A DNA stretch of 64,000 nt, from NCBI RefSeq assembly GCF_026151205.1, contig NC_087084.1:5759538-5823537 (forward strand), written 5' to 3'. The notes below the pieces were generated by a model. That model did no database searches, was not told where the DNA came from, and saw only the letters and a program-made list of their open reading frames with translations. This document shows positions 1 through 11,836 of this stretch, piece by piece. A program made the position numbers and the translations under genes. Positions within the stretch are counted from its first letter, which is position 1; every line of letters starts with the position of its first letter. Origin of the DNA: Bolinopsis microptera. Its lineage: Eukaryota > Ctenophora > Tentaculata > Lobata > Bolinopsidae.

Positions 1-818
1 ACCGAGGTTCATAGATGATGCATCAGAGTAGATGACTATCTTTAGTGTAGAAATGTCTCCTAACTTTGAGAACTTTGTGTTGTAACATCCGTTGAGCTCT
101 TTCATCCGTCTGAATGCTTTATTGGCCTTCTTAACAGCTTCTACTGGATCTACACTCTTTGTTACATTTAAATCATACGTCATGAATGACAAATCTGGGC
201 GTGATTGAGCAGCTACCCAGTTCAACTGACCACATATTGTTCTAAGCTTCCTGTCAGTCGACAGATGATATATCTCATGTTCTTTATCATTGATGACATC
301 TGCTAGATCTCGGATATATTCATGTTGGTTCACTAGGATACCATCTTCTGTCTGCTCAACTGATAGACCAATGTAATTGAACTTTGATTTGCATATTTTA
401 CCAGCTTCAAAGTTTGATGTCAGTTCTTTTACAACTCTATCAAAGAATGAATTTGTACCAGCTACTAAGAAATCATCAACGTGAAGCACAAGTATTCCTT
501 CGAATCCAGTACTAGTTCTCCATATGAACAAAGCAGGATCTAACACTGATTGAGTACAACCAAGGTTGATAAGAAGTCCCTTCACACTGATAAACCAAGC
601 TCTTGCAGCATCATTTAAACCATACACTGTCTTTCTCAATCTCCACAAATAACCTTTTTCTACATGAGCTTCCTTGGGTGGTATGACATAAACATTTCTT
701 TCAATTTTATTTCCTTGCAGAAAGGCAGCTTTGATATCAATCGTTGTTAGTTGCCACTGCTGGTTTGCAGCTATAGCAAGTACAACCTTGAGAGTGTTTT
801 TGAATACTGTAGGTGACT
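1..818 (-). pseudogene. Copia-type Pol, RT and RNase H part in a shifted frame
   Basis: This is the continuation of the copia polyprotein in another minus-strand frame after a shift of about one base near 820-830. Readable features include the RT run TTIDIKAAFLQG, the KTVYGLNDAARAW segment, the catalytic LVLHVDDFLVAG (copia-type VDD box, about 480-510) and the connection to RNase H (TICGQLNWVAAQSRPDLSF, about 180-240; IYSDASSMN near base 1). It stays open to the window edge. The frameshift could be real decay or an assembly error. Confidence 0.85.
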
Positions 819-3800
819 CCATTCAATCGACTGATTTTGCTCTTGAAATCCACGGACTACTAACCGGGCTTTAACTCCAAGTTCAGTGCTGGGTTTTTCT
901 GTTATTACCCAAGTTGTTGTAATGACATTCTGATCACAATCCTTGACTTCATCATATACTTCTCTCTGCTTCCAGTTAGTCAATTCAATAACTTTAGCCT
1001 TAATAACCACATCTTCACTGTGTCTGGAAGTGGGAATTGTCACAACATTACATTCTTCATGATCGTCTCCAGGTTCTTCATCAATAGCAGCATCAGCTTT
1101 GTACATAGCCGTCTTTGTACAATCTATCAGCTTTTCTTCATCTTGGGTTGTCATAAGTTTCACCCAGTGATCTTTTCTGCCAAGCCGTTTTCCTTTTTGA
1201 GTCACGGTACATGTCTCCCATTCATTTTCCTTTCCTTCTTTAACAAGTTTCACCGTATCTCCGACCGAAACATCGTTTTTCTGAAGTCTAGTTTCCAAAT
1301 ACTTAATCTTGAGTTGTTGTTTTTGTTCATTGGAAATTATCTTAGAGTCTATTTCAAGTATTGGTGAGGAGCTCATAATTTCTTGTCCTGTTGGTATGTC
1401 CTCTGTTTCCACTGGCACTTGAAATTGAACAGGCATTTCTTCTATGTTTTCAGCAGCTTCATCAAACTGATCATCGTTAATATTGACTGCTTCATCATGT
1501 TGGCTATTCTCTGTTTCCAATATATCATCATTGTTTTGGTTGTGCTCGTCACTCACTATATATTCTCGTTTCACAATTCTACAGCTTGCTGCTTTGATAA
1601 GCAGTCCTCCATGCCTCAGTATAAGAGTCTTTCCTTCCTTGCCGACTATCTTGGCAGGTCCTTTCCAGCGTTCAATATTAGGTCTTTTGTAGAATACAAC
1701 ATCACCAATCATAAAGTCTTGGTTGATATCTCGTAAGGGTCTTTTCAAAGCTCTTTTAACTCTTTCTGAATTCTCTGCCTCTAGATATGCTTTTCTGCTT
1801 AGATACATTGCATTAAGATTCCTTTGAATGTCGCTTGATAATGATTCATCTGCTCCTTCATTAGCAGGTAACAAGTTGTAAGATACCCCAGGAAAGTTTG
1901 GATTCTGACCTGTCACTATCTGCACTGGAGAAAATCCACTGACATTGTACAGTGTGTTCTTGGCATTGATTGACCATGCAAGTGCTATCTTCAATGGAAA
2001 CCCGTCATACATCATTTTAAGCACTGATTTGTCAACCACAGCATGGTTTCTTTCACATAAGCCATTTGACCAAGGTGAGTAGGCACTGGTAACACAAATT
2101 TCAAAGTTGAGTTGTTCACTGAGATCATTAAGTTCATTGTTTGCGAATTCTCCTCCATTGTCCACTAATATTTTTCCTGGAGGCCCCATACCTGCTGCAA
2201 TCCATTCCATAGTAAAGGCTTTTATTACTGTCTCTGGCTTTTTGTTGGAAATCACCCTAGCTTTGCAGAATCTAGAGAACATATCAACAATGTAAATCAC
2301 ATAACCATTGATTCCAGTAAATTGTTTCAAATCAAGAGCTACTACCTCATTGAACTTCGTTGCCATAGGTAATCCAACGACTGGTGTGGAGGGTGTTCTT
2401 TTATATCTCGCACAGGCATCACATTCTTTTAGCACTTGATCAATCACCTTGTTTACATTTTCACCTTGTACGTTCGCATTTTTGGTAATCTTTTTCAGAT
2501 TTTCTGCTGAACAATGACCCAGCTGCTTATGAAGTTTGGTAATGCTGCTGACTGTGTCATCTAGATTGACTAGATTACATTGCTCTTCTATAGCAACTTC
2601 ATTATAATCCCATAGAGATATGCCAATCAGACCTGACTCGGTTGTTATAACAGGGATCACCTCTCCATCTACTTCAATCGTACTTGTACCAAGGTCTAAT
2701 TTAAACCCTCGCTTTGCCATCTCTTCTTTGGAGATCAGAAATGGAATATTCCTTTGCACTATATCAGCCCAAAGGAATGTCTTCTTTCCGGCAATTATAC
2801 AAGGTACTCTCACCGCATCTGCGGCAGCAATAGGGTCACTACCTCCAAAACTGTATTTTGAACGGGCGTCTGACACTTTCAGGAGTGCTTTGTCCTCTTC
2901 TGTCAGGTTATCTATGTACTCACGAATCCATTCTTCGCCAACTACATTCTTCGAGCAAGCAGAGTCTAAAAGTGCAACCTGATGGCATTCTGCTGTCTCC
3001 ATCTCTGAAATCTCTCTACATTCATTAACATTTTCTGATCTATCTGAATGAGGACAATCTTTAATCAAATGCATTACTGATTCGCATCTATTGCATCTCA
3101 ACCGGGGGTTAAACTTCTGAGTTGCCCTAGAGTCGTCAGCTGTCTTATATGTCTTAGAGTACTCTTTTTTGAAACTTCTAGAGTTATCTCTTCTTCGATC
3201 ATTATCTGAATATCTCTTTGGCTTGTATTCTCCTTTGCCATTATCCCTTTTGTCACGATTAAATCTTGAGATGTGATTGTTGTATGATCTGTTATTATCT
3301 GTTCTTTTCCAAGCCTTTCCTCTATTTCTCCAGTTGGTGTAGTAGGCTTCCTCTTCTTCAGACATGTTATCAGGATCTGATGATGAACGTGTAGATTCCG
3401 ACGATTCAGAAAAAAATCTCTCACCATTGAATACTGGCTCTTCTTTGATGGGCGTATCACATTGTGGTCTCTTTTCAACCTCACGGATTCCTTCACCAAA
3501 GTATTTCTTTATTGAATTCATCATATCTTCAACAACAGACTCTGTTTTAACTAACTCAACTCCAGTCATTACCAGCTTTTTGTCATTTGCTGATAAACCG
3601 CATCTTTCTAGCATGTGTAATGCTAACACAGTTCCAGGAAGAGTTATCTTGCTAATTTTCAAGTTGGTGTTGGCTTGATCAAAGTTATTCAGAAAGCTTG
3701 ACATATCTTGACTGTCCTTTCTCCTAAGATTGATAAAATCCGACCAGGATTTCATCATCTTACTGGTATCATCTTTCCTGTATGTTCTATCTAATAGCTT

Positions 3801-4193
3801 AATGATGTTTTGTACTCCTTCCCCGTCAAGAACATCGATGTCTTTGTTCTTTACTGCTGAGTTGAGCTTTGATACGACATTATGATCAGTGTGTTGAGAT
3901 ACTAGGTTGAACAAGGCATATCCTTGCTCTGCGGGGTCTACTTTTCTGACTGCACATAATTTGTCCCACATCTCAACTTGTAGTCTCCATTCCTCATAAC
4001 TCATAGATGCTTTCCATTGCGGTGGGGCTGTAAGGCGGGCTGCTGGCTGTTGGTACTGCACTTGTATTGGCTCTGGTTGTACTGGTTGTACTGGTTGTAC
4101 TGGTTGTACTGGTTGTACTGTGCCTTGACCATTTGATGATGTTGCTGTTTCAGGTGGTGGATTACTTTCTTTTTCATCTTCACTGTTTACCAT
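771..4193 (-). CDS. Copia-type Gag-Pol, N-terminal 1140 codons (Gag, protease, integrase, start of RT)
   Basis: Retrotransposon polyprotein for particle formation, processing, integration and reverse transcription. It starts at an ATG at 4193 followed by a repeated Val-Gln-Pro tract. A CX2CX4HX4C zinc knuckle lies near residue 365 (about 3100). The protease motif LLDSAC lies near residue 409. An integrase HHCC zinc finger follows (LHKQLGH then CDAC, about 2400-2530). The DDE core residues are in ALDLKQF (about 2330), LVDNGGEF (about 2155) and GLCERNH (about 2050). The frame runs into the first RT motif (KARLVVRGFQ) and then goes out of frame near 820-830, ending at a stop at 771. Apart from that the frame is uninterrupted, suggesting a fairly recent copy or a sequencing error at one base. 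Confidence 0.9.
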   Translation of the reverse strand: MVNSEDEKESNPPPETATSSNGQGTVQPVQPVQPVQPVQPEPIQVQYQQPAARLTAPPQWKASMSYEEWRLQVEMWDKLCAVRKVDPAEQGYALFNLVSQHTDHNVVSKLNSAVKNKDIDVLDGEGVQNIIKLLDRTYRKDDTSKMMKSWSDFINLRRKDSQDMSSFLNNFDQANTNLKISKITLPGTVLALHMLERCGLSANDKKLVMTGVELVKTESVVEDMMNSIKKYFGEGIREVEKRPQCDTPIKEEPVFNGERFFSESSESTRSSSDPDNMSEEEEAYYTNWRNRGKAWKRTDNNRSYNNHISRFNRDKRDNGKGEYKPKRYSDNDRRRDNSRSFKKEYSKTYKTADDSRATQKFNPRLRCNRCESVMHLIKDCPHSDRSENVNECREISEMETAECHQVALLDSACSKNVVGEEWIREYIDNLTEEDKALLKVSDARSKYSFGGSDPIAAADAVRVPCIIAGKKTFLWADIVQRNIPFLISKEEMAKRGFKLDLGTSTIEVDGEVIPVITTESGLIGISLWDYNEVAIEEQCNLVNLDDTVSSITKLHKQLGHCSAENLKKITKNANVQGENVNKVIDQVLKECDACARYKRTPSTPVVGLPMATKFNEVVALDLKQFTGINGYVIYIVDMFSRFCKARVISNKKPETVIKAFTMEWIAAGMGPPGKILVDNGGEFANNELNDLSEQLNFEICVTSAYSPWSNGLCERNHAVVDKSVLKMMYDGFPLKIALAWSINAKNTLYNVSGFSPVQIVTGQNPNFPGVSYNLLPANEGADESLSSDIQRNLNAMYLSRKAYLEAENSERVKRALKRPLRDINQDFMIGDVVFYKRPNIERWKGPAKIVGKEGKTLILRHGGLLIKAASCRIVKREYIVSDEHNQNNDDILETENSQHDEAVNINDDQFDEAAENIEEMPVQFQVPVETEDIPTGQEIMSSSPILEIDSKIISNEQKQQLKIKYLETRLQKNDVSVGDTVKLVKEGKENEWETCTVTQKGKRLGRKDHWVKLMTTQDEEKLIDCTKTAMYKADAAIDEEPGDDHEECNVVTIPTSRHSEDVVIKAKVIELTNWKQREVYDEVKDCDQNVITTTWVITEKPSTELGVKARLVVRGFQEQNQSIEWSHLQYSKTLSRLYLL

Positions 4194-4299
4194 GTTTTAT
4201 TGGTTAGACGGTGCAATGATAGGCAGTAATTGTAGTGTAAAAACAGCCCCACCACTCCTATGGAGATAGATGGTTAGTCATCTTAATAAATAAATAAAT

Positions 4300-4766
4300 G
4301 AATATAAATACAAATACAATCCAATAATAGAAATAGAAACACTGCAGCGATGTGGCCCTCGCAGCTCAATGAGAATACTAACAGTAACTGTAAGACACGC
4401 AACATTGTGTACGGCGAGACGTGCAAACTTTGTACTGTTAATAACGTATACGTGGGAAAAACAGTCACCAGCCTCAGCCAACGTGTGAATGGTCATCGCA
4501 GTAAATATTATGAGATTTTAGAGGCAAGTAGTAAGGGGAATGTTGAGAGCCACAGAGATTTTGATGACGAGAATGTTTTAGGGGCACATCATTTTTCAGT
4601 TCACAATTTGAGGGAGAGATCTGATTTCAATGAAAGTTTCCATTTTGATATTTTGTGTTCTACATCCCCAGATAATATCAGAAAGTCAGAACAGTTTTAT
4701 ATTAACAAATTGAAGACACTTTATCCGTTTGGCCTGAACAATGTGAATTCCGTTTCTGGAAGCTAA
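4300..4766 (+). mobile_element. Penelope-like element fragment: GIY-YIG endonuclease C-terminus
   Basis: An open frame to the stop at 4764-4766 (first ATG 4350) encodes a GIY-YIG-type nuclease domain. A Cys pair (GETCKLC) is followed by NVYVGKTVTSLSQRVNGHRS, with the YVGKT and R..GHR positions expected of the family, then a C-terminal SEQFYINKLKTLYPFGLN. This layout (CxxC linker then GIY-YIG) is typical of the C-terminus of Penelope-like retroelements. No RT portion is present here, so it is a 5'-truncated or broken copy. It sits directly beside the copia gag start in the opposite orientation. Confidence 0.7.
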
Positions 4767-7101
4767 TTTTCATGGTGTCCCGAATTTTATTTTTAAATCG
4801 TCCATTTTTGTTTATATATGCAGTCTATCAATTTTTGAATTGCATCTTTTTGATTTAATGAACTACTGCAGACTCCACATTATTATAGTATATGCCATTA
4901 ATTTTGTTCCGATTTTAAACTATTCCATTTTGACGAGATGCTAAATTAATTTTTTGAGACTTTACTACATTTTTGATGAGAATTTTTGACATTTTCAAAC
5001 TAACCATTGATATTCTCAGATTATGTGACTGATTAAATGCTGAAGATAAAAGAAATATATTCATTTTGCTAAGATTATGTTTGCGTTTCATTGCTCAACA
5101 GCTGTTCGAAGGATCAAATTTAAGAAACACTTGTGATTCAATTCAATTGCCGTAGAACTTAACTTTTAGTTATAAATTAAGGTGACATACACCAGAGATA
5201 GATTACAACAATAAGATTTGAGGCATTGAAAAAATTTGTTGAGACTACGCACATTCGAAAAACAAATTATTTCCTTTTTCGAAAGAAGCCAAGAGCCAAG
5301 TCAAAAATCATATCAGAACACGATTCAGATTTGATCTGTTAAGAAGTACACTCATTGCACTAAGAGGAATCAGAGGAAGATCAACGGCCCAGCATCTTGA
5401 ACTGCATGACATCTCCTTCAACCTCATCCCCCAGAAGACGAGCTTTGAGGTCTCCTAGATTTGTTTATGTAAATTTTGATATTTTACTGTACTATTTTAT
5501 GTTGTATATAATTTTACGGACGAAATGATCCCAGGGGGGACTCCCAACCCACCGCCTCGGCGGGTAGTTGACGCACCTTTCACAAGCAAGAGCCACTTTG
5601 GTCTACTTGCTGTGAGGTGTCTCAGCTACATGGGTTGGGGGTCCCCCCTTTTTTTTTCTTTTTTTTTCGAAAGTTTTGGAAATTTTGAGAAGTCTGTCAC
5701 TGTAATACCGACATTTCAGTCATTTTAAACGTTTTTTGGTTGATTTTTTACTGAACATTATTTACAATCCGTACAAGAAGCCCTTCAATGGATTTTATAA
5801 TTAAACAATAAATGACGAAGTTACAGACCAAACAAGGTCGAGAGAAGCAAAATTGAAATTTATACAAAAAATCAAAGTTGTATATTTTACCAATCACCCA
5901 GATCATACGACATCGCTTCAAAAATTCTTCATCAGCTACACATGACTGTAGCTGATGGTCATATCCAACATTTTGGAACAGGATTTCTCTAAATTTTGAG
6001 TTTTAAGGTATCAAATGTGACCTCAAACTGCAAACAACTTAGTAAAATTTAACGTAAAAATGGGCCAAAAATAGAAGATTTAAGGCTTAAAATGTGAAAT
6101 GCCTACAACTCAAAAATTATCAGTTTTTTTGAAATAGTTTTTACAGAATCGTAATCAGCTTGATAAGATGAATTTTCAGTACCAAATAAGTGAATTCAGA
6201 AAACAAATTGTCTTCATACAACAAATTGTTGTACATGCGCGCCGCGCATACAACAGACAAAGAATGCGAGAGAAAATATATTATTTGATGCTCGTTGCTT
6301 AGTTTTTCATTCTGCCGCAGTGCAGTTTTAATATGTTTATGAACACTATCAGCCCGGCATTCGTAAATAAAAAAGCTAAAGTTTGCTTTTACTTAATTGC
6401 TCCCGATCCCAAGGCCAGGAAACCTTATATACTGGCTGGGGCCTAACTTCGAAAGTAAAACATAAAAGAGATTATATAGCGACTTCCGGTTTTTGCAAAA
6501 TGATCGTCTTATGTTGTAAAAGTAACGCTTCCTTTACAGATTTTGAGTTATCTCAAAATCTTCAGAAAAGTCTCATTTTGGGCCGATCAAAAGTTTGCAA
6601 CTTTAGCTTTGTCCTGTGATTGGCTTAATTGTATTCCGTGCTAGCTGCTTGAATATTGGAATGTTTTTTAACGGGTGATACTATATTGGACCGTTGACGA
6701 GTCCAACTCGGCGCGCGTCCTTGACCATTGTAGCGCGATGCGTTACTGTGCCGCGCCGCGCACTCAATGAGGCTTCTCACTCTCTCTCTCTCTCTAGATC
6801 AGCGAGATGCGCTACTGTGCCGCGCCGAGCTGAGATGAATTGACATCGTCAATTAACCTTGACCATTGTTAATGGTCTGGCCCGGCGCGCGCTACTTCGT
6901 AGCACTTGCCGTCGGGCCATTTCGAGAAGAAAGCGGCGCGCGCTACTTCGAAGAAATTTAGACGAGTAACATCCGTCAACGCGCGTCTTGGTAGGTTGTA
7001 AACCTACACAATGTTTTACGCGTGCAATAAACCTTAGCGCCGCGCGCGCGAGAGAGCATGAACTCGCCGTGAAGACGCGATCATCACTTTTTGTAGGCTC
7101 T
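4767..7101. other. Non-coding stretch with a dispersed repeat and a GC-rich block
   Basis: No gene is supported. From about 5177 (TTAA then GGTGACATACACC) to about 6230 the sequence resembles the TTAA-flanked MITE at 40426-41287, clearest at about 5745-5950. Only one end is recognisable, so this is a partial or diverged copy. From about 6690 to 7050 there is a GC-rich block with repeated GCGCGC runs and a duplicated stretch around GCGATGCG..TACTGTGCCGCGCC (about 6737 and 6805), separated by a short CT microsatellite at 6780-6796. Confidence 0.5.
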
Positions 7102-7460
7102 TACTAAATCGCTCGCCCAAAAATTTCACGTGACTTTGGTTTTTTTGGTTTTGCAGCCGTACAAAACGGTTTTACATAAACCCTAATCCCAACCCTGACC
7201 ATAACCCCGAAGCTATCCATAATCCTAACCACAACCCTAACCCTAACCCGCGAGCCCTAAATAATCGAATTCACGTTTTACTAGCCTGTCACGTGACCAA
7301 AACGGTTTTTTGCCCATAACTCTCCAGGGAAGCATTTTAACCCTACGTCATGGGGGGTGATTCGGAATCAGTGTCCAAAAATACACCGATCTAGATCACT
7401 TTCATGCCTAAAGGGCCTTTTCACAAGAATTTTCTTAAAATTTGGGCGAGCGATTTAGTA
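7102..7460. mobile_element. Small MITE with TA-flanked terminal inverted repeats
   Basis: CTAAATCGCTCGCCCAAA at 7104 is matched by its reverse complement ending at 7458. Both ends are flanked by TA, giving an element of about 355 bp with 18-bp or longer inverted repeats. TA flanks fit the Tc1/mariner superfamily or similar. There is no coding capacity. The interior includes a degenerate telomere-like tract and CACGTGAC sites. Confidence 0.65.
7176..7256. repeat. Interstitial telomere-like (CCCTAA)n tract
   Basis: Degenerate CCCTAA/CCCAACC units, ending in a cleaner run of AACCCTAACCCTAACCC at about 7231-7248. It lies inside the small MITE at 7102-7460, so it is carried by that element rather than marking a chromosome end. 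Confidence 0.55.
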
Positions 7461-9357
7461 GGAGCGGCGCTAGGTAGCTGACGAGTATAAGTAATATTGC
7501 AACTATATTGCGTTGGCCAGCGCTGGCTGACGAGTAATATCGCAGTGCAACTATAATTATATGATTTTGATATATTGCGCTGGCCAGCATTAAAGTTGTT
7601 GCGTTTACACTATCGCAAAAGAAACCGATGCGCTGCAGTCCGATGCGCTACAGTCCTCCCCATCTCAATTATCAAGAGCCGTATCAAAAAGCTTTTACTT
7701 GAAACCCAGCAATTGACAACACCTGGGCGTGAAATTGAGTGGCTCCCCCTAAACAGCTGGGGCATTGAACCAGCTTAGTCAATCAGCATCCCATCCCTTG
7801 CATACAACTAATTACAAAAGCGCTAATTATACCTGTTTCAAAAGCATCCTGTCTGGAAGTTTCCTGACTGCCGTGTGAATCTTTGGATCTATTTTTGGAT
7901 CTATTTTTATATTGATATGATTTTTATATACCTATATATTCCTCGCATAATTTCCATGTCCGCCTGAACAAACCTGGCACCATCAAATCTTACCTCTAGA
8001 AACCCCAGAACTCATCAAGCCTAGTCTGAATTCAAAACTAGTTGACCAGCTACGTACAGTTTCCTGGACAACTGGAACCTTTTGGGCCATGCACAAGCCA
8101 ATAGCATGTATGGTCCTGCAGTGGGGTCTCCTTGTCCTTGGATCTGTGTTTTGATCCGTCTTTTCTTAAAATTTTCCATTTGTGTCACTTAGAATCACCT
8201 TTTAAATGTTAATCGACACCACTGGTCCTAGTTAAATTTAGCCATGGCACGACTACTCGAACGTAACAGTTAAATAGGTGTGACATACTATTATATTCTT
8301 ATAATTATATCATATGAATTGATTGCACTGCTAATAAATAAAATACTTTGTTTTACTAAAATACTTTGTTTTACTAACCAACTACTTGATCAGACTGATT
8401 CACTTACAATCTACATCAACATGTGCATACATCATCTGGGAGTTAGTAGAAGCTGTTACGGGGATTTTCTGCTCGATACACCAGAGTCATCAGACATGTC
8501 TTAAAAGACGTATTTTTGGCCCCTAGATCGATTGGGATAATCGGAAGTGTTAAAAATGGGGTTAACCCGGTTTTATTTTGAAAAAAAGCCCGATTTTTAG
8601 CCCCAAAAATGGCCATTTTTTGAGGTTTTTTAGAAATTTCGACAGGTTAATTCAATAAAAAAGCTTAGATATTTTGGCTTCTTGTACAGTTTTATTTGCC
8701 GCACTAGCTAATACCAATATAATAAGCACACACAAGAGTTAACCCGGTCAAAATTTTAAAAAACCTCCAAAAAAAATGTTTTAAGCCGTCAGTTTTAAGC
8801 CGTCAGTTGAGTTTGCTCTCTGACTCGTGGGTTGAAAACATCGTGTACAGTACTTCGTAAGTAGTACAGCTGTACTTCACAACGATAATCCGCCTCCCCA
8901 ACCAAATATCTTAAATAGTAGTAGTTGTAATTGTATGAGGTTATCTGCACTCTACATTGTGCAGATAATGAGATAAAGGCATTGTCCCTATAATCACATA
9001 CATGAATGATATTGAATTATTATACTTTACGTGGTTTAAGGGGCATCCTAGAAGCCGTTATGAAACTTAATTAATCAGATATAAATCTAATTCTAAGAAA
9101 ACGAGCAGGTGTAGTTACTAGTTGAGCTAACAAATCCACGTACTCTTTATTGTCATTTTGCTTCCTTGTTGTTTGTTACACTTACTGGTCAGGATAATCA
9201 ACCTATCTTTGTTTGGTACTCGTACGTGTTTTTATATAAGTGCTGTTTAATAACCGCTGGTTGGAGTGAGTTTTATAATTCAGTGAATAAATACTAACTT
9301 ATATTTAATTCCATGATATAGCCCCACGACACCAATGGGAACTATCCCACTACCTAA
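7461..9357. other. Stretch with no supported gene
   Basis: Short open frames occur (for example 7575-7778 and 8280-8504), but none shows a motif or splice partners. A pair of GTTAACCCGGT motifs near 8561 and 8738 hints at another degraded repeat. I see nothing else. Confidence 0.4.
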
Positions 9358-9477
9358 ATGTTCCGGTTAAGGTTTATCGTTGGGAAAATGCCGACTTATG
9401 ATGTCCAGTTTGTTGCAGATGAACTAATTTCAACTCAGGATAGATTATCCAACAAATCAACACCATTTTTGGTAGAG
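9358..9477 (+). CDS. Possible first coding exon of an unrecognised gene
   Basis: ATG at 9358 opens 40 codons ending exactly at GAG|GTAAGT (donor at 9478), phase 0. A second in-frame ATG follows at codon 11. The product is not recognised. The next good exon, 10614-10751, begins in phase 1, so the two cannot be joined directly; a missing exon or unrelated genes would explain this. Low confidence. Confidence 0.25.
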
Positions 9478-10613
9478 GTAAGTCTGGATTTGTATATTTA
9501 ATAAGTTATATTAATATATAGATTTAAGTGACAGAAACTTTAGACTTGTAAATACAGACGATTTATACCATTTAAGACTTTTTGCAACAGACAGAAAAGC
9601 ATGGAGAGAGTTAAGCATGATTTAGTTTATTCTGTGTTATTTTTCTCTTGGTGACTTATCAGGTCATCAAGATGTTCTTTATGTTCTATTTTTGATTTGA
9701 ATAAAGTTATATAATATAATAATATAATATTAATATACCAGTGTGTCCCATTTTGATGATCTTTCATTTGTCAGACTGACAATGTCAGTGCTTTTCCGTA
9801 ATTTGAGCTTCCAGCACCTCATATCAATCGTGTCTTGTGTTACCTCACTAATTGATCGCTGTAAAAAAATTCGGTCGAAAATTTCAAATTTTTATGCAGT
9901 AAACCTTATATACCAATGTCTTTTGCTATACACAGCTATACCTCGCATTTCGCCGAAACTTTAAATTTCTTTAACAAAAGAAGTAATAATCAACCTGAAA
10001 TTTCAGATCGAAAGGACCATAAGTTAATGAGTTCCAACACATAATCAGTATAATTAATGTATTGATAATATAGATATAATATGCTCATTATATAATCACT
10101 AAATGCAATATGAGCTCTGATAGATCACATTTTTTGCACGAATTGGCCCAACACTTTATCAAGGAACCCCGTATAGAGAGGCATACCTCAATTATAAACA
10201 ATTCCGCCCTCCAGGAGCGACCGAGGTTGCATCTTGGGAGATAAAAGGAACTACTGTTGTGCAAAAAGTGGCTGGTGCTGGCTCATTTCGATTTGTCCTA
10301 GACTTCTATATAAGGACGGAAATTTTGCAGAAAAAGTAGAAAACTTTCCCTTTGAACTGTCTCTTAATGAAAACATTTACATGCAGGTCTTGAATTGAAC
10401 TTTAGCTTTTAATAAATTCTTAAACCCACGTTGAATGTGTTGTTAATAATTATTCATATATTGAAAAATTAGTATTTTAATTTAGCTAAGGATATGTCAT
10501 CAAATGGAACTTTACTGAGAGTGTTGTGTATGAAATTCCATTTTGATTGTAAAGCAACTGTACTGCGACCAATTAGGGCTATTTACCAAGTAAAATACTG
10601 TCTTCCCTAACAG

Positions 10614-11836
10614 GCACAATGACCCAGCTGGAGACCGCCAGGACATTCAAGAATATCACCAGGTGGGATGTCCTATACTCCACTCCCTACTACAACAAGG
10701 TGCTCACGGAGGAACTGATCCAGCAACTGTCTTCCAGTTGGGGAATGTTGGGTAAGCGTAAACTTCCTTTATTATTATGAGTGATTACGTCAACCTCTGA
10801 ACATGTGTATGACAATGTGCATTTTTATTTACTTTTGATATCGGAGTAATTTGACCAGACGTTGCCGTTGCAGCAGACTTTGATGTTCTGTAAACGGAAA
10901 ACTTTATTTGAACGGAGAGATTCAGATATAAATGCTAAGGCTTCTAGCGTCCGTTCAAATAAAGTCCAATAAAGTTTAATGACTAAAATTTCAAAGCATG
11001 ATGACTAATTATATAAATATTATATTAGATATAAGACTTCATATTCAGTTTCACTTTCAGACTTCAAATTTTCAGGGAAGTAGGTATGAATATAAGTAAT
11101 AACTGCTATATGAAATAATTTATATTACCAGATAACATTGGATTCGCTGGATTCAGTTCTTTCTCTAGGAGTATTGCACGTGCAAGCTAAAAACAGTGAA
11201 TCTGAGGACGAGGGGAATTTGTCATACCTAGTCAAAGTAGGGTAAGTTTCAATCAGTAGATACTGATGGGGAGGTGAACCAAATTTGTTTTGGTACCTGA
11301 CAGTGATTCTTGGGTTGATTCGTCAACACAGTAGCTTGTTAATCGTTTAAAAAAATGTTCACCTCCCCACAAGAGTCAACATTTAAAATCCTCTTCTAAG
11401 TTTGTAATATTTAATTTCAAAAGATTCATTATCTTGTAATCATTGTATTTTAAGCTTGTTGGGATTATCATTATTATATTATATATCAATATGAATATGT
11501 ATCAAATAAAAATCGTCCAAAATACATTATGACGTTTAAACAAGTAGAAATAAGACAAGCGAATTATTGTATTAAGTTACATATGTCTCAATAACTAGAT
11601 TAATGTTGGGATCTAATAGTAATATAATTTACCACAGTTGTATTGAAGACTCAACCTTCACCTTTATCGACAAAGATTCCAACTCACAGCTTATTCTCTC
11701 CGACCCAAAAATAAAAAGATTTACCTTTAAATTTTTCAACTTTTTGGATTCCCAGACTGCAATATATGTTTCGAAACCCTTTTTAAGAGATTCGGAACAC
11801 TTTTATAAGAGTTCATTTAAATTATTAGAAAAATAA
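10614..11836 (+). CDS. Unrecognised gene, three linked exons (10614-10751, 11169-11241, 11599-11836)
   Basis: Three exons join in frame with consensus splice sites. Exon 1 (acceptor CAG before 10614, phase 1) holds ATG at 10619 followed by MTQLETARTFKNITRWDVLY and ends G|GTAAGC. Exon 2 (11169-11241) ends GG|GTAAGT, phase 2. Exon 3 starts after TAG at 11598 and runs to a stop at 11834-11836. About 149 codons result. The last exon has HSCIEDSTFTFIDKD and a basic/aromatic run KRFTFKFFNF followed by AIYVSK. This faintly recalls the C-terminal half of ZP domains, but the expected cysteine pattern is incomplete, so I assign no function. The N-terminus is uncertain: ATG 10619 or an upstream exon. 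Confidence 0.4.

Larger units (their letters stand above)
1..4200 (-). mobile_element. Ty1/copia LTR retrotransposon, 3' part cut by window edge
   Basis: The minus strand carries gag, protease, integrase, reverse transcriptase and RNase H regions in that order. Integrase lies before reverse transcriptase, which is the Ty1/copia (Pseudoviridae) order. The element enters from beyond base 1, so its 3' LTR is not in the window. The gag start is at 4193. Between there and about 4300 I could not identify a 5' LTR boundary or a primer-binding site, and a Penelope-type fragment begins by about 4300, so the 5' end may be truncated. Identity is firm; boundaries are not. Confidence 0.9.

Noticed and set aside
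1020-3678. Plus-strand open frames across the copia region
   Set aside because: They are antisense shadows of the minus-strand Gag-Pol frame, which carries all the recognisable motifs.
7176-7256. Chromosome end
   Set aside because: The telomere-like repeats are short, degenerate and internal to a transposable element with sequence continuing on both sides.
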